64,000 nucleotides of DNA from Chitinophagaceae bacterium (GTDB taxonomy: Bacteria > Bacteroidota > Bacteroidia > Chitinophagales > Chitinophagaceae): assembly GCA_016787065.1 (NCBI GenBank), contig JAEUVD010000018.1, positions 1 to 64,000 of the forward strand, read 5' to 3'. Below the pieces are notes generated by a model, which worked only from the letters and a program-made list of their open reading frames with translations, was not told the DNA's origin and searched no databases. The position numbers and the translations under genes were made by a program. Numbering within the stretch: the first letter of the stretch is position 1; each line of letters begins with the position of its first letter. Below are positions 38,859 to 49,200 of the stretch, piece by piece.

Positions 38859-38969
38859 TTAATAATATCCAGATCAACATAAAATATTTTCTCTAAAGGA
38901 GGTGATGCAATATCTCCGCTTTATTAATTTTTCCCTTCTTTATCTTCAGAAAAAAATTATCAACTAACG

Positions 38970-39010
38970 AGTAATTAGGGGTTACTTTTTTCGAGCAGAC
39001 CCTAATTACT
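38970..39010. other. 11-bp perfect inverted repeat in the post-IS gap
   Basis: AGTAATTAGGG (38970-38980) pairs perfectly with CCCTAATTACT (39000-39010) around a 19-nt loop containing a T-tract. There is no T-run after the stem on either strand, so it is not a standard terminator. The 217-bp gap 38863-39079 holds no gene; the first bases after the IS encode the lost C-terminus of the PIN-like gene. Confidence 0.6.
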
Positions 39011-39079
39011 TTGGAAATATTAACATTGAAAAAGGAGTTTGATTAACGTTTTACTTCACCTTGGATGTTTTCTTATTAA

Positions 39080-39745
39080 TCAAGGTATTATCACAGCCTC
39101 TTCCGCCACTGTATCTTCCGGCGCTTCGCCAAATGCAAACCCACTGCCAGTAGTCTCGCAATAATAGTATTTTCTCCCAATATAAGGATAGTATGTACCA
39201 TTTCTATCATTACTCCATATTCCTACTGCTAAGTGATTGCCTTGTTTATATTGAAGTAAAATATTCGAGATATTAATTTCTTGCATTAAGGATGCATAGA
39301 GCAATGCTGTATCACTGCAATCACCCGCGTAGTCAATAAGTGTTTCGGAAGGAAATCGTTCAATTTGATGGTTATTATCATCGTACCGAAGTGCCTGAAC
39401 AAAGTGCAGTATGAATTCCCCAGTATCATAACCGTTCTCTTCCGATCGATCCTTCAAAAATTGCGCAACAGTATGAATAATATTTCGTCCTGGGTCATTG
39501 AATTGTCTTTTACGATAGTCCGAATTGTAACCACGTTGATTTGTGAAATAAGATTGGAGTACTTCAAAGTCATCACCTAAGATTAAATCCATATCGAATT
39601 TCCTATTATTGTAGTACCAATGAAATGAAAGTACCCTACCCGAGCGGCTAAGGGAACCGTTGTTGTCGCCGGATAGGGTATAGTTTTCAGAAAATGCGGG
39701 AAAGCAAAAAAATTGAAAAGCGATAAGTACTATTAGATTTTTCAT
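39080..39745 (-). CDS. Secreted transglutaminase-like protein
   Basis: 221 residues from the ATG at 39745 (MKNLIVLIAFQFFCFPAFSE, signal peptide); the upstream in-frame extension is not signal-like. The core LIDYAGDCSDTALLYASLMQ and GNHLAVGIWSND give the Cys and His of a transglutaminase/papain-like fold, where Cys in a GDCSDTA context is typical. The final Asp/Asn is not clear. Such proteins act as peptidases or amidases in the envelope; the substrate is unknown. It is the last of three small leftward genes for exported proteins. Confidence 0.65.
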   Translation of the reverse strand: MKNLIVLIAFQFFCFPAFSENYTLSGDNNGSLSRSGRVLSFHWYYNNRKFDMDLILGDDFEVLQSYFTNQRGYNSDYRKRQFNDPGRNIIHTVAQFLKDRSEENGYDTGEFILHFVQALRYDDNNHQIERFPSETLIDYAGDCSDTALLYASLMQEINISNILLQYKQGNHLAVGIWSNDRNGTYYPYIGRKYYYCETTGSGFAFGEAPEDTVAEEAVIIP

Positions 39746-39813
39746 GTTATTATTTTTTTTTGAAGAATAATCCTGAGTGCCTTGAATATGCAAAGGCACT
39801 CAGGGTTGTTTGA

Positions 39814-40083
39814 TTATGGTGTATAGCAATCCACAAATGTTTCTCGAGTATCATTCCAAGAACGGATTACCTTACCATCCTTATACTCTTCATACCGTAA
39901 ATCCTCCACTTTATATCTGCCCATATTTGGAAGCGATAAATCGTTGTATCCACAGTGAAGAATATCTGCTTTATACGTATAACGTGTGCTCGTAACGGTA
40001 TAACGAATACCATTGGGTGCAGATATTGTTTGAAAGCCTATAAGAAAGAATGCTAGTACACTGATAAAGGTTATGTAACGCAT
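39814..40083 (-). CDS. Small secreted protein, unknown
   Basis: 89 residues from the ATG at 40083 (MRYITFISVLAFFLIGFQTIS, signal peptide). The mature part has two Cys (LHCGYND ... FVDCYTP) that could form one disulfide, and repeated Tyr/Arg strands (YTVTSTRYTYKADI, YEEYKDGKVIRSWND). No family recognised. It lies between two other exported-protein genes with short gaps, suggesting a shared transcript. Confidence 0.55.
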   Translation of the reverse strand: MRYITFISVLAFFLIGFQTISAPNGIRYTVTSTRYTYKADILHCGYNDLSLPNMGRYKVEDLRYEEYKDGKVIRSWNDTRETFVDCYTP

Positions 40084-40100
40084 ACAAAAATATTTTGAGG

Positions 40101-40484
40101 TTAATAAAGAATTGGTATTGATGTTGGACAATTATAGGATTGGCAGGTATGACCAGTAATTATTTCCTTCCCTGCATCTTCGCATGAAGCCACAGTATAT
40201 ACAGCATAATCCATAATATAGCCGGGATGTACAGTTACTGTAAAATTTTGGTTGTTGTCGAGTTGGCGACTATCCGTGATATGATCGCAAAACATACCCC
40301 CTCGTGGAGCATCAGTCTTAATTAGTATGATATAAACCCATCTGGTTTTACCGGATACATTTTTAAATACCATATCGACCGATTTATTGTTCCCAGTTTT
40401 ATTCTCTGCATGTGTAGGGGTTACCAAAATAGTTGTGGCCATGAAGGCAAGGCATGTCAAGATGCCGACAGTTACTTTTTTCAT
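40101..40484 (-). CDS. Small secreted Cys-containing protein, unknown
   Basis: 127 residues. Signal peptide MKKVTVGILTCLAFMATTIL ending near THAEN. The mature ~100 residues have four cysteines (MFCDHI, ASCEDAG, HTCQSYNCP), consistent with two disulfides, and beta-strand-like segments (WVYIILIKTDAP, NFTVTVHPGYIMDYAVYTV). No family recognised. First gene of the three-gene leftward set; the 356-bp gap to its right separates it from the divergent signalling pair. Confidence 0.6.
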   Translation of the reverse strand: MKKVTVGILTCLAFMATTILVTPTHAENKTGNNKSVDMVFKNVSGKTRWVYIILIKTDAPRGGMFCDHITDSRQLDNNQNFTVTVHPGYIMDYAVYTVASCEDAGKEIITGHTCQSYNCPTSIPILY

Positions 40485-40840
40485 TGTATATTTTTATTTA
40501 TTTTGTTTTTGAAATTCATTTTGATCTAACCTAAATTTGGAAATTAAGATTCCTATGGAGGAAGACCTGAAAACAAACTCAGTCGCATTGATTTATTCAT
40601 TTTTGAAACGGACATAGATTTTAATTTCTATGTAAAGAAAATTAGAATCCAACACCAATTGTTTGACTGGACTTTACCAACACTTGACCACAATTTACCT
40701 GATTCAATCATTCAATAATCGTATCAGCATATTTGCTGTTAAACGCTAAATCAGCGTTAGTCTTATAGCCAGTTAAGTATGGTTAAGTGGGAATTTTATT
40801 TTTGATTTATCTTAGCTTGTAAATAATAAATAGAACTTCC
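40485..40840. other. Divergent intergenic region with two small dyads
   Basis: 356 bp, AT-rich, no gene. It must hold promoters for the leftward secreted-protein genes and the rightward signalling pair, but no clean TAnnTTTG box was found. Two short palindromes are visible: ACATAGA/TCTATGT (40612-40633) and AACGCT/AGCGTT (40742-40758). Either could be an operator. Confidence 0.5.
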
Positions 40841-43800
40841 ATGGGTGTTATTATTAATTTTCTAAGCGATAAACGAAAAGCGCAAACTGTATTCTATTGT
40901 CTTATTTTATTTGCCACTACAATTTTTTTTCTAATCTCGTTTACATGGTATATCCGCAAAGGAGAAGTACAACCCATATCGGCTATTGTACTATACTTCT
41001 TTTCAATTACCGTTAGCTTATCTGGCTTAATGATTATTTCCTTCCGAACAAAGAAAGAAGCGAATCAAAATATACTCTCACCCAAGGATGACTTATATAG
41101 TGTAATTGCCATTAATCTTGCCTTCATTATTTGGCTGACAGCCTCTCTTGTTACCAAACCTATAATATTCAATAGCGTCAATCATTTATTTCAATCTAAA
41201 ACAGAACAACTCAGCAATAAACAATACGCTTACTTTAAAAAATTCAAGACCAACTTGCTGATAAACGATAGTTTACGAAAGCAGAAATTAGATTCCTTAC
41301 TTGATCGCGAACCACGCCTTGGCAAAATAAAAATATCCGTTGATTCCATTAGAGTAATTGATAGCCTATTAATTTCTGGTAATGATTATTCTGAAATTAA
41401 GTCATCTGCAAAACAATACGCCGATAGTATGTTCAGTAATGCCCTTCAAAAGGTGCAAAACCTAAACCATCGAATTTCATTTGTTCAATACCTGCTCTCC
41501 CTATTCAACAATTTTGCCTTTTTATTTGCTATAGCCTATATAAACTTAAACAAACGACCAAAATGGCTTGAGCGATTGAAGAATTTTTTTGAGCATGACT
41601 GGTATATCAATTTAGTTGTTCTATGTATTCCAATTTGGTTTGTACTATTTCTATTCGATCCTAAACTTTTTTCAATTCGATTACTTGAGTTAATTATATC
41701 AACTACGGTATGGTTATTAATGTATTCTGCCTTATCGAAAATGAGTAAAGAACGAGAACAAAGTGAATTTTCGTTTCTACTCATGGTCATTACCCTATTT
41801 ATAATTTTAGTTAATTGTTATCATGGAATTTACTTAAGTATACTGGAAATTTATCCTGATTTACAAAACGACAAAATTTCTGGAGTAGTAAATCTGATGG
41901 GGAATGGTTATTATATGGGTATAGGCCTTGTTTTTCTCATTTGGCTTTTTAGTTATAGGCATTACCATATTTCGACTGAGATGAGAATGAAGAATGATGA
42001 GCTAAATATAGCCATGAAAAATCTTGAAGCTACCGAAGAAATTCTTTTTGGTGGCTATAGTGGTACTAAAAAAACGATTCTTGAAGAGATACTCAACCTT
42101 TTATGTCGCAGTAATAATGACGATCAGGCGGTAATGGATATTGTAAATTCAAAGTTAGTACTAAGAGACACCAAGTATCCTATTGATGATTTGCCTAATC
42201 ATGAAAATAACGTATTACTACCTAGTGAGCAAATTATATTCAATAATGAAGGAGAAAAGATCACACTAAATACAACTATTCCATATAAGTTTCCATCCTC
42301 CGGTAAATGGAAAGAAGTAAGTATGAAGAGTAGAGTCCTGAATATATTATGCCTATTACATCCTGAATATCACAAAATGCTATACTTTAATTCCAATAAA
42401 GGGGGGAAATCTTACAACGAATTTTATAAAGAACGAAAACAGATAATCGAAAATTCAGAATTAAATTTAAACAAGGGTGAAATTATTAAAGGAACCTCAG
42501 AATATGCTTACAACGTTTTTTTGGCAATAGAAAATAATTCCGGTAAAAAAATCGGAGTGTTAACATTACAACAGAATAATCCAATCAGTTCGTTACTACT
42601 GAAGAAATTGGAAGCTGTAGCAAATATCCTAGGTCGCGTTATTCCTATTTTAAAGTCAATAAATGAAGATGATTTGATTTCAGGAATTGCTAAACTGGAT
42701 CATACTAAAGACTTGCATTTTAAAGATAGTCATCAGGCTCCTAAGCCGTTCAAGTACTTGGTAAACTACATTAATCAAGTGAATAATCTTGAATTGGAAA
42801 TTGATGAAAACACTATACCCGATGATTGGAAATCACTAATCCAAGAAGGGAATAACTATTCCCATAAAACCTCTTTGGGCGGCTTTATAAAGTCCATGCA
42901 TTACGATGATAAACGGTTAAATATGGCGGGGATCGCATTTTTCTCATGGTTGGGTGTTCGACATAGTCGGGCGATGAACCGCGAAGCTTCTATAATTGAA
43001 CATCAATTAGAAGCTATATGGTTAGAGATTATGAACTATGGTAGTAATGAAGGACTGAATCGGTATGGTGCGGTTTCTAATGATTATGAAGAATGCTACC
43101 AGACGATTTACGATATAAATCATGCGATTACGCCAGAGACCTGTAACTGGGATTATTCAAAATCTAAATTAACTTTAACGTATTCATTAAATAAAGATTC
43201 TGAAAAATTTAATCAATTTCGAGATGCTATAAATGATAGACAGCGTTTTCCTAAAGGAAATTTATCACAGGCCGTTGAACAATTAAAATCAATCGGTCAA
43301 ATATTGCCAATAAGGATTAGGCTAGATGAACGACATTCTAAGTTAACACTGGAATTCGAAAAATTACTTTCTTTGAACGTGTATTTATTCGATAATAATT
43401 CTGACAGAGCTAAAGTAATGGCAGAGTACTGTACTCAACATCTCCGCTCTTCTGAAGAAATAGATATTATTGAGCTAACTAGTTTGGATAAGAATACAGC
43501 TAATGATAATAGAATTAATCAATTGAAATCTAAATCCAGAAGGCATTTCATTTTTGTTCATGGATCAGACCTAGAAAATTTGGAGGGCTTATTGAACCAT
43601 AACGATATTAACACTAAGAACATTTATTTTATTCTATATGGAGGAGCTAGTTACAACTCCGATAAGGAATTAAAAACAACTCAATATGTTTCGTTGAGAA
43701 AAACAATTGGCACGAATCCATCGGATGATGATTTGCAGCAAGCGGGCATCGATTATAAAATATTCAATAGAATAATGGATAGTAATAACTTAGATGCTAT

Positions 43801-43855
43801 CTTAAATTATAGAGGGAGTGATAAGAATAAATCTGAATACCAAGGCGAAAATTAA
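40841..43855 (+). CDS. Eight-TM sensor protein with GAF-like and degenerate receiver-like parts
   Basis: 1004 residues. About eight membrane helices: three at the N-terminus (near residues 18-38, 45-66, 85-104) and five between ~210 and 375, separated by a ~100-residue hydrophilic loop that is probably outside the membrane. The cytosolic part includes a short coiled coil (MRMKNDELNIAMKNLEATEE) and a GAF-like segment around 560-610 (YNVFLAIENNSGKKIGVLTL). A late region around residue 843 (NVYLFDNNSDRAKVMAEYC) resembles a receiver fold without phosphorylation residues. No histidine-kinase H-box or ATP-binding box was found. Its stop overlaps the next start (TAATG). Confidence 0.65.
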   Translation: MGVIINFLSDKRKAQTVFYCLILFATTIFFLISFTWYIRKGEVQPISAIVLYFFSITVSLSGLMIISFRTKKEANQNILSPKDDLYSVIAINLAFIIWLTASLVTKPIIFNSVNHLFQSKTEQLSNKQYAYFKKFKTNLLINDSLRKQKLDSLLDREPRLGKIKISVDSIRVIDSLLISGNDYSEIKSSAKQYADSMFSNALQKVQNLNHRISFVQYLLSLFNNFAFLFAIAYINLNKRPKWLERLKNFFEHDWYINLVVLCIPIWFVLFLFDPKLFSIRLLELIISTTVWLLMYSALSKMSKEREQSEFSFLLMVITLFIILVNCYHGIYLSILEIYPDLQNDKISGVVNLMGNGYYMGIGLVFLIWLFSYRHYHISTEMRMKNDELNIAMKNLEATEEILFGGYSGTKKTILEEILNLLCRSNNDDQAVMDIVNSKLVLRDTKYPIDDLPNHENNVLLPSEQIIFNNEGEKITLNTTIPYKFPSSGKWKEVSMKSRVLNILCLLHPEYHKMLYFNSNKGGKSYNEFYKERKQIIENSELNLNKGEIIKGTSEYAYNVFLAIENNSGKKIGVLTLQQNNPISSLLLKKLEAVANILGRVIPILKSINEDDLISGIAKLDHTKDLHFKDSHQAPKPFKYLVNYINQVNNLELEIDENTIPDDWKSLIQEGNNYSHKTSLGGFIKSMHYDDKRLNMAGIAFFSWLGVRHSRAMNREASIIEHQLEAIWLEIMNYGSNEGLNRYGAVSNDYEECYQTIYDINHAITPETCNWDYSKSKLTLTYSLNKDSEKFNQFRDAINDRQRFPKGNLSQAVEQLKSIGQILPIRIRLDERHSKLTLEFEKLLSLNVYLFDNNSDRAKVMAEYCTQHLRSSEEIDIIELTSLDKNTANDNRINQLKSKSRRHFIFVHGSDLENLEGLLNHNDINTKNIYFILYGGASYNSDKELKTTQYVSLRKTIGTNPSDDDLQQAGIDYKIFNRIMDSNNLDAILNYRGSDKNKSEYQGEN

Positions 43856-45777
43856 TGACCATGAAAATAAACAAGTATTCTTTTGTAGTAGTAGAATCAA
43901 CTGCTGAAGAACCAAAAAGAATTTCAAATCATGAAAAGTTTGAAAAGAACTTAGCTCAAATAACTTCTTTATTCAAAAAAATCGATATCAAAATTGAATA
44001 CATTGAAAATATTACCGCTTTTTGGGAAACGAAGAAAATAACCGAATTAAATGTTAATCATACTGGAATAATATTATTCGGAAGGAAAGAAGATAACGAC
44101 CGAATTGCGACGGTCGAGCAATTAAGGAATAAAAACTACAAGGGTTTAATTTTACTACCTTATGTTTTAGATGACGAGGATGAAATTGAGACAACCATTG
44201 AAAGCAAGGTAAAAAGAAATGCCCGCTTTTCTATTTTTAAAACCCCTCTTCTGTATGCAATATTCGAAACAAAAAATAGTAAAGGGCAATATTCTCTTGA
44301 TTCAATGAGCAGGAAACAAATAGAGAAACTAATCCTTTTAGATCGACCATTGCAATTATCCGAAGAACAATTACAAGATGCTAAGCGGTTATGTGATCGG
44401 CACAGAAAAATTTCATCCTTCTTTCACCAGTACAAAAAAGAAAGCTCATCGGTATTAATCGATTTCTTACCCAGCTGTTGTGATGAAAAGGAAAAAGAAA
44501 GTATTGAACGTATTTTATTAAGTAAGGTAAGTGCAACTACAACGGTTGAAGATTTTTTGAATCAACCATATGATAACACAAAAACGATGGAAGCGGAAAT
44601 CAAAACTATTCTTAAATTCCCTCTACCCAATCAGAATTACTCGATTCTCTTTGTGGACGATGAGGAAGGGGCAAGAAAGGAGATGGAAATGACTATAGTA
44701 AAACTAGGGATTAAGAATTTCAAAGCCAAAGATACCGTTCAAGCCGGAATTGACTATTTAGAATCTGAAGAAGGCAAGAACATTGATGTAGTTATTACCG
44801 ATTGGCAATTTTATGATGAGAATGACAATAATGAATTATCGTATAAATTGTCATTGTTACAAGGAAGAGATCTGGTGAGATATTGTCAGAAAAGGAATAA
44901 ACCCATTTTTATTTATTCGAAAACATCTTGGGATTTAAATCAACAATATCCAACAAGTAGGAATACAAGATGGTATTCCAAAATGGATATTACGGGTGAG
45001 AAATTGATCCAAAATCTTTATTTTAATATAGAAAATGTTTTACAAGGTCTGATGGATTTTAACTCTTGGACATCCCCCACCTCACACAGTAAAGAACCCT
45101 ATTACGTATTGTACAAAGCCTACTTATCTTCTCCGCAATATGAGGCATGGGAGAAGAAAGTTAATAATGAGGTAGTAAAAATTTATGATTCATTTTTTAA
45201 GTACAAAATGAATTGGAATATTCCACCCATTTCGGAGAAATTGTTGGACGAAGACGAAAACAAAAATTTAAAAAAATTCCTTCATAAATTAATATGGCGT
45301 AGAAGCATATTATATGCCTTAACAATAAATCCGGAATTAGGATTATTGGAAATATCATTAATGTATCTGTACAAAGAGAAACCACTTTACGGTGCTTTAA
45401 TTTTGAAAATAGATGATATAAAAAAGCCAGAATTTATAGAAAAGTTAAAGGGTGTTTACGATATATTCAATTCAAGAACCAACCTAGGAAGCAAGGATAA
45501 AGAAATTCTCGGAAGAATTTCTAATGTTCTTAGTATATATAATGATCAAAATATTGACAATTGTATGCGCTTAATTGGGAATATCACTAGATCTGAAGAC
45601 AAAGCAATAAACGAAGTAAAAGCTTTAGACGATTTTTCAAGCATACTCAATACACATTTATGCTTAAGTGTAGACAAAAAGGCGAATAAAATCATAATGC
45701 CTGATACTCTTAATCTATTGGATGAAGAGAAAAATTTTCTGGCCAGCATTAGGAAAATGGAACGAGTTAACAAATAA
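43855..45777 (+). CDS. Receiver-domain protein coupled to the membrane sensor
   Basis: 640 residues, start codon overlapping the previous stop by 1 bp. Residues ~260-395 are a canonical receiver domain: acidic pair D268/D269 (LFVDDEEGARKE), phosphoacceptor D316 (VVITDWQFYDE), Ser/Thr in IFIYSKT and Lys376 (RWYSKMD). The ~255 residues before it start with a Rossmann-like segment (YSFVVVESTAEEP) and are unassigned. The ~245 after it are helical, including LHKLIWRRSILYALTINPEL. There is no DNA-binding HTH, so the output is probably protein contact or an unrecognised enzyme. Confidence 0.75.
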   Translation: MTMKINKYSFVVVESTAEEPKRISNHEKFEKNLAQITSLFKKIDIKIEYIENITAFWETKKITELNVNHTGIILFGRKEDNDRIATVEQLRNKNYKGLILLPYVLDDEDEIETTIESKVKRNARFSIFKTPLLYAIFETKNSKGQYSLDSMSRKQIEKLILLDRPLQLSEEQLQDAKRLCDRHRKISSFFHQYKKESSSVLIDFLPSCCDEKEKESIERILLSKVSATTTVEDFLNQPYDNTKTMEAEIKTILKFPLPNQNYSILFVDDEEGARKEMEMTIVKLGIKNFKAKDTVQAGIDYLESEEGKNIDVVITDWQFYDENDNNELSYKLSLLQGRDLVRYCQKRNKPIFIYSKTSWDLNQQYPTSRNTRWYSKMDITGEKLIQNLYFNIENVLQGLMDFNSWTSPTSHSKEPYYVLYKAYLSSPQYEAWEKKVNNEVVKIYDSFFKYKMNWNIPPISEKLLDEDENKNLKKFLHKLIWRRSILYALTINPELGLLEISLMYLYKEKPLYGALILKIDDIKKPEFIEKLKGVYDIFNSRTNLGSKDKEILGRISNVLSIYNDQNIDNCMRLIGNITRSEDKAINEVKALDDFSSILNTHLCLSVDKKANKIIMPDTLNLLDEEKNFLASIRKMERVNK

Positions 45778-46234
45778 AATGGGATTTAAATTCCATTGAA
45801 CTGAAGTCTAAGCATTTTTTGTACGTCCGAAGTATATTTTTGACCTGCTTGACCTTAATGTTTCATGACAATACCATTCTGAAATCAATACAACATCAAC
45901 TCGGTATTATAGTTGCAAATAATTAGTTTCTTTACCCTTTAACCAAATCAATTAAATTTGGAGGACTTGGTTACCAAACTGCTCTATCAACACCAAATCC
46001 TCCACCCAAAAGTTCGATTTTCGAGTGCTTGCTTCCACCCAAATAGTAAGAGAAAGAAAAACAGAAAGGGAAAGTCTTTTTGTTTCTCTTTTTCTTTCAG
46101 TTTCTTTTTCTTTAATCCAACGCAGTTCTCCAATTAGTACCATTGCAACATAACCAAACAAGCCAGTTATAGTTTGTCTTTGGCGCAGCATTAGTTTAGC
46201 ATAAGAATGAATCTTTATTCAAAATAACAAAAAG
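45778..46234. other. Noncoding gap with inverted repeats and purine/pyrimidine tracts
   Basis: 457 bp. GGAGGACTTGGT (45960-45971) pairs with ACCAAATCCTCC (45992-46003), one mismatch, 20-nt loop. Further right, a GAAAGAAAAACAGAAAG tract faces CTTTTTGTTTCTCTTTTTCTTTC-like sequence (about 46048-46112), which can fold back imperfectly. A 79-codon leftward frame (45952-46191) crosses all this but looks like a by-product. It probably contains 3'-end structures for the converging genes on either side. Confidence 0.5.
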
Positions 46235-49200
46235 CTATTGCTTAACTAGTTTCGTATAAAACTCATCACCAACTTGTAATATATAAACACCGGGTTTTAA
46301 AAAACTTAAATCAAGTTGATTCAAATGAGAGTGAATCGAAAAATGCTTTATGGATGATCCTAGTAAATTGAATAGCACGGCTTCATGAATTGTTTTACTA
46401 TTCCCTATGTCCACCAAGCAAGTTTCATTGATCGGATTTGGATAGACCTTCGGTGAGAGCAAAGTTGCAGTTGCAGAGCTTAAGGGGTTCAGGCCTTTAA
46501 TAAAAAAACCTCCATAACCTTGAGCATAATCAAATTTAATCTCCCAACAATGTAAATTCGAATTCCATTTAATATTGGAATCTAACGGATCAATCGTAGT
46601 TAAGGTGGATGCATTATAACTTGAAATTAAACCTGTTTCCCCAACCGAAGTATCCGCATAATGTGCTACCACTATATTGGATTTATAATTTTGACTATCG
46701 AATGAATCTATGGGAACATAATAATTTGATTGACTATTATACAAATCAAACTCACTCTGTTTAAAGTACAAGGTTATACTGCCGGAGTTGTTATATTCAG
46801 TTGGTTTATTTTTTAATTCATACCGCCGACTAACATAACTGCTACCTAATAAGTTATCAATCCAAACCTGTGCCTTGATAACATCTGCGTCGAAGAGATA
46901 GTTGTTCGTTACCTCACAAATTTTTTCGCACGGGCTTAAATTATAAACCCCCTCACAAGCTTTTAATCGGTGCGTGGAACTGCCCGAAACAGAGGCGGTG
47001 CCTTGGGTTTCAGCACAATAGGAAAACAGCTCAGTTCCGGTTTCTCGGGTTTGTCCAAAAAATAAAATGGTGCCATTGGAATTCGTTAAATTAACTGGAG
47101 ACAACCCTAATTTCCCCGGGAATTTATCTTGAACCATAGAGGTGCCATTCGGTGTTCCATCCGATCGATATAATTCTATACCGGTGATTGAATCTCCCAT
47201 GCCAAAATACATAAGGCCATTACTTGTTACAGCTTCACCATACATGGGTAGTCCGTATTTCAACAAATAGGTTCCTGCAGAAGTTCCGTCGGAAGTCCAA
47301 AAACCATCATTACTCGACGGACTTTGCCAATTGTAAAGCCAGAAATACGCTTTGCCATTGTATTCGTAAAAAAAGCTATTTCCTAAAGCTACCCCTGTAA
47401 AATCAAAGCCAGGAATAGAGCTAGGAATAAAATTCGTACCACTGGTAGTTCCATCAGACACCCATAATTTGGTTGTACCCGCTGGTACATTATTTAACAT
47501 GATATAGATTTTATTGCCGCACACTTGCATACCTATCACTCCAGCTGTTGCTATTTGCGAATTAAGATCTTTTACCAAAACGGTTCCAGCCGCGGTACCA
47601 TCTGTTTTCCATAATCCATCACCGTTGGTTGCATCCGTAGCAATGAAATACATGAACCCATTGTAGGGTGTAAAAAATTTGATATCCGAGTTGCTGCTCG
47701 TATTTATATTCTTCACTAATTGCGTACCACCTAAGGTACCATCACTAATCCATAATTCACTATCTTGTGTAGAGTCCATTCCGTAGAAGAGGATTTTGTT
47801 ATTATACACGATACCATATTTCATAACAAAAGGTAACAAGGCTATCGTACCTGCTGTTGTGCCATCCGTTACCCAAGTATTCGAAGGCATATTCAAACTA
47901 ATTTGGGGTTCCTGCACGCCATTAAAATAGATCTTATTGTTATACTTTATGGGTCTATAAAACAACATCGTCGGCGTGATTGATTTAATAATAGATGTTG
48001 CAGTAAAGTTGCTATTTACTTTACGAAGTTCATCTTGGCTTGTTTTCAAAAACAAATAGAGCTCACCATTCAGTGTGTCCAGATATCGTAAATTGGGTGA
48101 TGTTGTTCCTGGTAAAATATCTTCCACCAGTCGGGTCCCCCCATTCGTTCCATCCGTAATCCATAATTCAGTTCCTAAGGCTTTCGTAGTTGCTCTAAAG
48201 AAATTATTATTTTGAAAATTAAAAAGAGGGCCACCGTTAATCGATAAAAATGTGCCGGCTCCAAGGGTGCATGATTCCGCATCTACAACAAGTTTTGTTC
48301 CAGCGTTGGTGCCATCCGTTACATAAAGTTCAGTACCAAGCGTATCATTGTCTGCTTCGAAGTAAATTTTATTATTTAGCAAAAGACGACTCCCGTACAT
48401 GATTGTGCTGGTCGGCTTATTATTAATATCTTTTATCAAATAAGTACCGGTTGTTGTGCCATCTGTAAACCACAGTTCAGTATTGGAGGTAGTAGCTGAA
48501 GTATCATTATCTGCGGTGATTATTAGTCCGTTGTTTAAGGTATCTAACACTACGTTACTTGGATTACTTGAGTAAAACGATTGGGCAATATCTTTCACCA
48601 TATACGTACCAACAAGGGTACCATCGGTTCGCCACAATTCATTACCGGTGCTGGTGGTATTGCCTACAAACAAAATTTGACTATTAAAAGGTTGTAGGAT
48701 TCCTATGATACTGTTACCCGGAGTTGGATTAAATAGCGCATTGGTGCCGGAAGGCGTTCCGTCTGTTTCAAATATTTTTCTAATATTGTTGCTATCGGCA
48801 TCGAAGCATAATTTATTATTCCAAGAATAAAAACCAAGAATATTACTGCCATTCATTCCAAGATTAATATCCTTGAGCAAGGCGGTTCCAGCCGATGTGC
48901 CATCAGTCACCCACAATTCTCTTCCGTTCAAATAGGTTATTGCCGTAAAAACTATTTTCCCGTTGATTACTTTCATATAGTAGGGTGAACTGGAATAGAC
49001 ACCACTATAAATATCTTTTACTAACACGGTACCATTGTTAGTTCCATCACTCATCCACAACTCTTCGCCTGTTAACCCGTCATCTGCATTAAAATAGATT
49101 TTATTATTGTATACGGTCAGAAATTTCGGCCCTGAACTATTGCTGCCTGCTCGAATATCTTTCACAATATGTGTTCCTGAAGTAGTACCATCCGTAACCC

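Noticed and set aside
38970..39010. Terminator for the PIN-like gene
   Set aside because: The stem is perfect but is not followed by a T-run on either strand, so it is reported only as an inverted repeat.
40770..46175. Shared word GCCAGTTA at both ends of the two-gene signalling module, possible att or cassette sites
   Set aside because: Only 8 bp match and the flanks differ; this is expected by chance over several kilobases, and no attC-like fold could be drawn.
45952..46191. 79-codon leftward frame in the gap after the receiver-domain gene
   Set aside because: Its middle is just the GAAAGA/TTTCTT tract (KEKETERKRETKR), it overlaps an inverted repeat and has no recognisable start region.
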